Assembly (NCBI GenBank): GCA_009777935.1 | Contig: WRKU01000011.1 | Location: 1-48,461, forward strand | Direction of reading: 5' to 3' | From: Coriobacteriia bacterium | GTDB lineage: Bacteria; Actinomycetota; Coriobacteriia; WRKU01 | DNA length: 48,461 nucleotides | Part shown: positions 1-8,100 of the stretch, piece after piece | How positions within the stretch are numbered: position 1 is the first letter of the stretch | Layout: every line of letters begins with the position of its first letter | The notes under the pieces: model-generated | Told to the model about the DNA's origin: nothing | Seen by the model: the letters and a program-made list of their open reading frames with translations, nothing else | Database searches by the model: none | Translations under genes and position numbers: made by a program

Positions 1-108
1 CTGTTCCTCCTGTTTTAGCATCGGTACTCCTCCTTGCCTGTAGCCACAAGATGGAGCATATCTGACATTGCCTTACAGGGGGTCAATTATTCCGTTACAT
101 GGGGGTCA
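1..108 (-). mobile_element. End of an IS21-family-like insertion sequence, cut by the window edge
   Basis: Two copies of TTACA(T)GGGGGTCA, with GGGGGTCA at 78-85 and 101-108, lie 23 bp apart. Multiple short repeats of this kind are typical of IS21-family termini. A minus-strand ATG at 21-19, preceded by an AGGAGG ribosome binding site, opens a frame reading M-L-K-Q-E-E-Q that runs off the left edge, as expected for the start of the IstA transposase. The boundary is placed at 108 because the flanking coding remnant ends there. Family assignment rests on end structure and seven codons only, so it is tentative. Confidence 0.5.
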
Positions 109-345
109 GTTTAGAGCGTTGACGACATCGAATACGATAAGAGTGTTTCTCTCGTGCAATGATTCTCCATAGTAAACAGCTAGATAGGATAGTAGCGAAT
201 CGATATCGTGTGCATTGGAGTCAAATATTTCAATGAGTTCTGGAGGAGCAAAGGCGAAGTCAATTATGATATGAGAGGCATACCAATTTCACGAAAACAA
301 TGGTTTAAAACTTCTTAATTTACACGAAAACAATGATTAAGAATG
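106..345 (-). pseudogene. Remnant of an AAA-type ATPase gene (AAA_14/DUF4143-like), truncated by the IS
   Basis: Minus-strand codons 282-109 read ...IIIDFAFAPPELIEIF... and end ...NTLIVFDVVN..., then stop at the TGA formed by the IS end. This resembles the stretch up to the Walker B strand (consensus hhhhDE) of the AAA_14 ATPases often annotated as 'ATP-binding protein' with DUF4143. Just upstream, a second frame reads ...EVLNHCFREIG..., which would continue smoothly if one base were restored near 283, so a frameshift is also present. The sequence CACGAAAACAATG occurs twice here (about 290 and 325), a small tandem duplication. The gene is dead; the identity is a judgement from short motifs. 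Confidence 0.45.
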
Positions 346-372
346 ACCTCTCGAAATTCGAGCAAGTCTCGT

Positions 373-1428
373 CTAGTTAATCTTTACGTATTCGCCGGTG
401 TTGTTGTCGATCTTGAAGACCTCATTGCCTCGCATGCCGAAGAGCTGACCGTCAAAGAGATAGAGGCTGTCATAGACTTCGGAGGAGAGGTGTGTTAACT
501 CGAGAGTATCAGGGTCGATATGCCACAGGCCATCACCCCTGTCTTCCTGTTTGGGCAAAAGAAGGTCTACTTGGGGGAAAGCCTCAAACGATGCGAATAT
601 GGTCCCGTCATCACAGATAGTCACTACGTCTGCATAGGTGTTTTCTGTAGGAACAGGTATACTGACCTGCTCTCCTGTAGATACATCCCACAAATCAATC
701 GCGGTCGTTCGAGTAGGGCACACTAGCAAGCGGTCTTTTTGCATCATAGCAACAAAAGGAAAACCACGTGGCTCTATCGCAAACAGAGATTCTTCGGAAA
801 AATCATCAAGCGATATTTTGATGACTGGAACGTTGGATCTATCTGGTTCATCCACTAAAAGGATTATTATCTCACCATTGGAAACGCAAAACTCCCTAAC
901 ACCCACGACAAGTGCTTCCCTTTCACCAGTCCTATAATTGAGAGCAATGAGCTCGTTTTCTTCGGTAAGATTCATGTCATGATCAAAGGTTGGGACCGTG
1001 CTATAGATAATGTAGTTTTCAAGAACCAGAAACTTATCCACATTATCCGCAAGCTTGCTATCTTTTCCTGTATTCATATCTCTTACATGCAGAACCTTCA
1101 TGTTTGGTCGTTCTTTGAAGAAAATGTGATTTCCCCAAACCTGAACAGGTGCCCCAACTCTCCCAAATACACTACGCTTTTCATCATCGGACATTTCTAT
1201 CAACTGTGTGGAAAACAAGCTTGCTTCTATCCAATAAAGCATATTATTTTCATAATCAAGGAAATTGATAAACGTGTAATTGTTATAGTTACCATGCGTT
1301 GGCGCGATGATATTAAATTCGCCAATCAACTCTTCTTCCAGGTCTTGATTGCAACCTAATAAAACCAGCATGCTAATCACACAGATTGATAGCAGTATGC
1401 CGAATAGAAACCTGTTCTTCTTGTCCAT
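373..1428 (-). CDS. Surface lipoprotein with beta-propeller-like repeats
   Basis: A 351-residue exported protein. The N terminus has a basic start, a hydrophobic stretch and a lipobox L-V-L-L-G-C with the modified cysteine at residue 26, so it should be lipid-anchored on the outer face of the membrane. The rest is rich in short beta-strand units ending in aromatic or Asp-Gly turns (for example DDGTIFASF, DGLWHIDPDT, DGQLFGMRGNEVF), resembling propeller-type DUF5050-like proteins. The ATG at 1428 is preferred over the adjoining GTG at 1431 because AGAGGA then lies 7 nt upstream. It follows the RHS toxin and its probable immunity gene on the same strand after a 100-bp gap and may belong to that island as a second immunity or surface factor; no direct evidence supports a function. 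It looks more AT-rich than the ribosomal genes. Confidence 0.7.
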   Translation of the reverse strand: MDKKNRFLFGILLSICVISMLVLLGCNQDLEEELIGEFNIIAPTHGNYNNYTFINFLDYENNMLYWIEASLFSTQLIEMSDDEKRSVFGRVGAPVQVWGNHIFFKERPNMKVLHVRDMNTGKDSKLADNVDKFLVLENYIIYSTVPTFDHDMNLTEENELIALNYRTGEREALVVGVREFCVSNGEIIILLVDEPDRSNVPVIKISLDDFSEESLFAIEPRGFPFVAMMQKDRLLVCPTRTTAIDLWDVSTGEQVSIPVPTENTYADVVTICDDGTIFASFEAFPQVDLLLPKQEDRGDGLWHIDPDTLELTHLSSEVYDSLYLFDGQLFGMRGNEVFKIDNNTGEYVKIN

Positions 1429-1528
1429 CACGCAATCCTCTTCCTGTGTTTATCGCATCCATCTTTGCGCGTCTTGGAGACCGTATACACCGTATATTTG
1501 GTTAGATTAGTCGCAATACAATAAACTT

Positions 1529-2131
1529 CTACTCATTTTTGTATCGTGGGTTATTTTTACAAAAATTGACCAAGGGACCACTTAAACTCGCACCTTCCCA
1601 AATTTCTTCTGAAAACCAATAGGAGCGAGAGTTTTGCAAAAACCCGCCATAGATAAAAATCAGATCCCAAGATGACAATCCGTCGAAGGGCTCTGTGGTT
1701 TTGCTTATAAAGCTATCAAATCTGTCTCTGTCGTAGATGATTTTAAAATAGTAACTTTTAGGACTGAAAGATTGCGTGCTATCCCAGTACAAAACAACAG
1801 TATCAATACTCGCTCGAGTAAATGCCGCGTTTGTTAAGTGTATCGCAAACTCCATAGCTTGTATAATTGCGTCTGCATGGTCCACCACATCGCCAGCTGC
1901 ATAAACAATAAGTGTGTCTTCTTCGACGCTATATTCACGAATTTTGTTGCCTCCATGAGGTGGCCCCGTTTCTCGCACAACACGCTTGAGAGTTCTACCC
2001 CAACTAAACATGTCGGGATTTTGCGATTCGACTACACTTACAATAAGTGGAGCAACAATTAACAGCGCCATAATTCCTGAAATGAGAAACCAGCTTTTGC
2101 CTTTCAAAATTTTTCTAATGCGTCTACTCAC
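1529..2131 (-). CDS. Membrane-anchored protein, candidate immunity protein for the RHS toxin
   Basis: A 200-residue protein I do not recognise as a named family. Residues 1-13 are basic (MSRRIRKILKGKS), residues 14-33 form one transmembrane segment, and the remaining ~165 residues should lie outside the membrane. The start is GTG at 2131, with GGAGAGGAG 9 nt upstream. The gene begins 32 nt after the stop of the RHS toxin on the same strand, which is the usual place for the immunity gene of a polymorphic toxin. The toxin tip is an L,D-transpeptidase-like domain expected to act on peptidoglycan outside the membrane, and an anchored extracytoplasmic partner fits protection at that site. The role is inferred from position and topology alone. 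Confidence 0.6.
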   Translation of the reverse strand: MSRRIRKILKGKSWFLISGIMALLIVAPLIVSVVESQNPDMFSWGRTLKRVVRETGPPHGGNKIREYSVEEDTLIVYAAGDVVDHADAIIQAMEFAIHLTNAAFTRASIDTVVLYWDSTQSFSPKSYYFKIIYDRDRFDSFISKTTEPFDGLSSWDLIFIYGGFLQNSRSYWFSEEIWEGASLSGPLVNFCKNNPRYKNE

Positions 2132-2163
2132 TACTCGCTACTCCTCTCCGATAGAGTTGTTGC

Positions 2164-5100
2164 TTAGTATTCCACAATAAGCATCATAGGTTGCCACGCA
2201 CGATGCATTCTCAGTATATCTTGTATAGCTGCGGACTCAAGCTTGATACATCCGAGAGTAGAAGCGAACGCCCCACCTTGCGCCGAATCATAACTGTGCA
2301 ACCAAAAAGCACTCATGTCTCGGTTGCCGCCATTCACATCCGTGCTTGGGGTCAGCCTCACATAAGGACCAAACAATTCTCCGTACGATGCGTTATGCTT
2401 ATAAGCATCTTGAATTCGCCATTCAGTTGCACATATCACAAAATTACGCCTATCAATATTCATGCGTCGCTCACCCAAATACCATGTTCCTGGAGGTATT
2501 GGTCCATTATTTTGAGTGTATGAGAGTTTGCTGTTACCAGTAGTAGCTGGATATGACTTCAAGACAGTTTGTCCCTGTTTCATCGAAAGTGTGTTTCCAT
2601 TGAAAACAAGATGTGGCTTATATGCTGGTACTGGCTTAGGTTTGGGCTTAAACAGATTGCTAATCCAGTTTCCAACTGCCTTTAAGAACAGTCCATCAGG
2701 ATCGACATTATTGATTGGCTCACTAACACAGTAGGCATACGCGCTCAGCTCACCGTCAGCCTTGATAGGGTCTTTGCTGATGAAGGCGGCGATGGTGGGG
2801 TCGTAATAGCGTTGCGAGCAGTAGTAGAGCCCCGCCTCCGCATCCCACACATAGCCGGCATAACGTAAAGGCTGCAGATCAGCGATTACTTGAGCAAGCT
2901 CTTCGGCGATAAGCGTCGTGCCCATGACCTCTTCGGTGCGGATATTACCGTACGCGTCGTAATCGTAGCGCGCAAACGCCGAGCCACTGGTATCGCGCAG
3001 TTCACGCACGTCTCCTCGCCGGTCAGAGACAATCTCGAAAAACGTGTCTTCGCTCACGTCGTAGGACTGATAGAGCGCACCTATCGGCGTAGTGCTGTCC
3101 GCGTACAGATAGGTCAACGTCTGAGTGCTGTCAGCAGAGAAGGCCTCCAGTGCTAGCAGCCGCAAGCCATCGTAGACATATGAGGTGGTTGTCTCCACGC
3201 CTTCTTGCTCGATGGTCTTGCGGAGACGCTGGCCACCTCCGTCATAGATGTAGGCAGTCTCTCGCTCGTTGTCTACCACACCCGTTAACCGTGAGCCGTT
3301 CCACTCATACGTTGTCACCTCATCAAGGGCTTCGGCGCTCGTGCGCCGGCCAAGCTCGTCGTAAGTATAATTCGTAGTGATTGGCTCGCCCACCGGAGCT
3401 GTCTTGCTCGTATAAACCTCTATTCGGTCGATATCTACCAACTCGGTCGAGTTCGTGCGCAACCGAATAGTATGTGTTCCTTGCGGAAAGGATATTCTGC
3501 CAAGCGGCACATGATACGCAAGGCTTGGCCCAACATTACTGATAGTGGTAGCGGGTGTAGTGGATCCGTTAAGAAACACATCGAACGAGCCTAGATTGGT
3601 GTTTCGCATACCGTAAAAAACCACTTCACGACCGGTAACAGAAAAAGTTATCTCAGAACCTGCTACAACAGAACGTACCGTTACCCCACCAGAAAACACG
3701 GGGTTAGAAGACTGAGTCCACGTGCCCTTTTTAGTAATGCCTGAAGACTCGGCCTCGATTTTCTGGCTAGCATTTGTTTCCCATTTTCCGACAGCAGCTG
3801 GCGCACCTATAACCTCAATACGGTCAATCTCGACGAGGTCGGGTGTCCGTGTACGAATTTTGACAGTATGTGTACCCTGCGGAAACGTCACTCTACCTAA
3901 TTCGCGCTGATAAAGGACGGAAGACGAGGTTGCGCTACTAAAAGTTGCAGCCGGTGCCGGTGCATCATCAATGTACACTTCAAATGAGCCGAGGTGCGCA
4001 TTTGTAGCTCCAAAGAAAACCACCTCTGTTCCAGCAACCTGGAACGTCATTTCTGCGCCAGGATGAGTTTGTGCGCGCAAGGAAGATCCACCGGACAATA
4101 CCGAGGAAGTGGTTGTTGTCCAGTTTCCTCGTTTAGTTATAAGCGAATTATCCGATTCTATTTTCAGCTCAGGCTTATTCTCCCACTTGAGAAGAGAAGG
4201 GGACGTGCCGTAAATATCGATACGATCAATATGGACGCGCGCATTGGTCTTTGATACTATGCGTGCGGTATGGAAGCCTTGGTTCAGGTCAGTAACACGT
4301 CCTATCTCTTGCTGGTATACAACGTTTGGACCATGAGAGCTGATAGTAGCTCGCGGAGTAGTTTCGCCATCAAGATAAAGGTCAAACTCTCCGTGGGTTG
4401 GCGCCAGTGCCCCGATAAAACGAAGTTCATTACCGGTGAAAGCAAACGTAAGTTCAGAGCCTGCTACGTCAGTGCGCGTACACGTACCCCCTGAGAGTGC
4501 CGTGCTATTCGCACGCACCCAATTCTGGCCGTAAGTTAATGTGGCATTGTTGTCTTCGACGGCAATATTTTTTGTAGGAAGTTCTATTTCGGCCGCCTCG
4601 ACCGCTGTCTTAGATGCCACCCTCCCCATGTTGTCGTACGTGTAATGCGCTGTGCTAGGACCGCCGAATATTTCTGTGAGATTCTTCGAGATATCGAAGG
4701 CATACGTATCAGCAATATCGGCACCAATCTTGGCAGTTTTAAGTTCAGAGCGGTTCACGTTATAGCCATACGCTGCGCTCTGTTCGAGCCACGTATAGTT
4801 TGTGCCGGTAAGTTTGTTGTCGGATGCGTACGTGTACGTTGTGCTCCCTGTCTGTGAGAGCGCGCTATCAAACGCGAGGTGCCCCACACTGCTGTATGAC
4901 AGAAGATGGTTTGCCACACCAATAATACGCGAAACCGTGCGTCCCACTTCATCTCGCGTAACCGCAGTGGCAAGAGATGCTGTCTGGGTCGTATCACCGG
5001 ATACCGCCAACAAACCATACGCGAATTCGTCGCTATGTATCTCGTGAGTAGCCTGTACGCCGTTTGCAAAAGTATCGGTATACGTGGTTTTGAGATACGC

Positions 5101-8100
5101 ACTCTCGCCTGCTCCGACACGCTCATACGCAAAATCACGCACCCAGCCGCCAACATGTTCGATAGCCGATGCTACTTGTCCTTTAGCATCATACGTTGTT
5201 TCAGTTTCTTTGAGTACTGTGTCAGCACCGATGTGCACTTCACGTACAAGCCGTCCCAAATTATCGTAGGTGTACTCAATGGCCGTACCATCGTCTTGCA
5301 CAGATTGCGTGAGGCGTCCCGCACTGTCGTAATTGGCAGTTGTAATAAGGCCACCGTGGTCGCTCTCGATAACATCGCCACGCTCGTTATAACTATAGGC
5401 TGTTGTCACTCCGTCAAAATCTGTCTGTGCCAGTATCCATCCAAGCGTATTGTAGGTCGTGGTCGATGCTGCTTGCCCGGTAAGCTGCACGGCAACTTCA
5501 CGTTCGAGCAAATCATACGTGTGCGTATACTCAACGACAGGTTCTTTAGGATCGGCCGATTTTTCGGTAACCTTGACCGGCTTATTGTTGGCATTATAGG
5601 AAATCTGGGTGGTGGTTGCCGGCACCGGATTTGTCTCTGACTGCAGCTTCACATGCTTGATGACTCGACCCGCACTGTCAAAGGTCGTTTCAAAAAGAAC
5701 GCCGGCGTGCGCGCACCACACCACATTATTACTATCATCATACTCGTGCCATTTTCCCTGAAACGAGAGTTTAGTGTTATTTTCACGAATTGGCCGATTG
5801 AGACAATCGTATTGCGTCAGATCGAATACGGTTTCATGAACAGATTCTTCAGATACTGCTACCACATTACCCACATCGTCATACTCGATAGTTTCAATGC
5901 CTTCGATATCGCTACTATCATGTGCAATCTCTCGACCCAGCACGTCAAAAGTACGATCGGTACGCGAAAGTTCTTCGCCACCAGGCGCAAGAAGTTTTGA
6001 GAGAACATTGTTCCCCATAACATCGTAGGTCTCAACGATCCATTCATGCTTATCATCGTTGTTACCTGCGGTCTTATAGGTCTCTGTGACGCGTGATGTG
6101 CTGTCATATTTTATATGAGTAGTAACATCACCGGGGTCAGTTTGCGTGATCGGGCGTCCGACAATATCGTATGTCGCTTGTGTCGTTGTGCCAAGTGGCA
6201 TTATCTGCTCGACAAGATTACCAAAACCATCGTAGAGGTCAATCTGCGCGATATCTTGTGGCATAGTTTGCGCCGAGAGCTGTACATCTTTGTAGATTGT
6301 TTGCTGTGGTAAACCATTCGGAGCATGGTTGCCATACAAGATGGTTTCCCATTCATATGCGTCATTCACCTCTCGAATTGCACGACGCGTTTTAACAAGC
6401 TTGCTATCCGCATTATATTCGTATTCGGTTCTACTCTTTTCCCCTGAGGTACCGATAAGTTTTTCCTCAACAATTAAACGACCTTCGTTATCGTAGGCGA
6501 ACCACGTCACCCCTCTGCCCTCGTCAATCGTTTTGATGATATCGTTTTGATGATTATAAAAGTGTTCAGCAAGACCGCCTGCTTTATTAGTGCTACTAAG
6601 CAGGTTTCCTCTTCCATCATAAGTGAAAAGTTCTTCCGTTATTTGAGTCGTGTTCGATTTCCTGCCAAATGCGACCTTGTTATTGGGAAATTCTGCCACC
6701 GTCGGCGCCTGCGTTCCGATTAATTGGTTCTCAGAATTATAGCGAACATAGACTCCTTCATCGGCACCTGATGAAATGCTTGACCATATCACCTGTTGGG
6801 CCACGTTTATGAGATATTCGCTTCGCTCGTGACCTGCCGCAAATTCACCTTCAGGTGTAACTGATCCTTTGCTGAGAATAGTTCGTTTAGTGCTTGGATC
6901 AGCGGTGGCCACATAAGCTAAGGTGTGTCGTTGCGATGGGGCATCAGATGCGGTGTGTTCCGCGCTCAAAGACGAGACAAGGTATTCGATCTCTACGCTA
7001 TCTCCTGCCGCCGAGATATTCGTCAATCGTTGGTCGTCCATAACGTAAAGACGCGTAAGTTGTGCTTCAGTACCCGGATACTCGCATACACTGAGCATGC
7101 TGGTCATGGGAATATAGTTAATTTCACGCGTGCCTGCATCGGTCTCGTACACTGCCTCGATAGTTCCGGTATTTGTTATATTTAACTCAATGCTCTGTCC
7201 ATTGTGCGCAAGAATCGAGACTGCGTTACTACGTATGTCATAGTTCGTATACCTTTGTTGTCTGTCCTCTTCATAAAGCAGCTTGCCGTTGTGCCCATCA
7301 AATATTTTCAAACCTCCGTCAGGGAACTTGAGTTCATAAATCGCAAACGTTGAGTCTCCGCAACCATCACTTTCTTCGTAGTAGACAAGCTCTGCCTGCA
7401 TGCCGTTTGGCGAAATATATCGGCCATCTTGTGTTTTTGTAAAACTATATGAATTGCCGTCAGAACTCGTATAGATGGTAGCATCTCCCAGAAGCGAGAT
7501 ATTTTCCTCAAACCCAAACATCCACCCTTTGGGTAAGTAGGCACTTTCAAAATCACTGTCGCTTGTATATGTGCGACTCAGTACAGCATCAGGCCCCGCC
7601 GATGCAATGGCCAGGTCGACCGTCATAAGACGTGTCTCGGAACTCGAAAGAGCACCTTCGACCGTCTCATGAGCGATTTCGACGATAGGCACAAAACTGC
7701 GCTGTGTCACATCGCTTACTCGAATAGTGCGGTTTTCAAAGGTTGCTTGAACGGACGAAACGGTGCCCACTTCTATCGCATCGTGCTCCGAATAAGGACA
7801 AACTTTAAACCAGTAATTCTTGTTGTTATCGTACTGTCTATTATTAGCAGTCTTTCGATATAAGGGTCTTGGGTCATCACGAAAATCAACGCCAATGCCA
7901 CGGAAAGAATGAACTGCGGCAAGATTATCAAGTTGCCCCATCACGAACCGATTATGGACTTTATCATACACAACCGAGACTGAGCGATCGGTCGGCTGCC
8001 TATCGACATGCCATTGATTTACAACTTTTCCTGTCTTGAGGGAGACTTTGGTCATGCGTTTCGCCCCACCCCACTCGTAAAAGTAAAGGTTGCTCCCATC

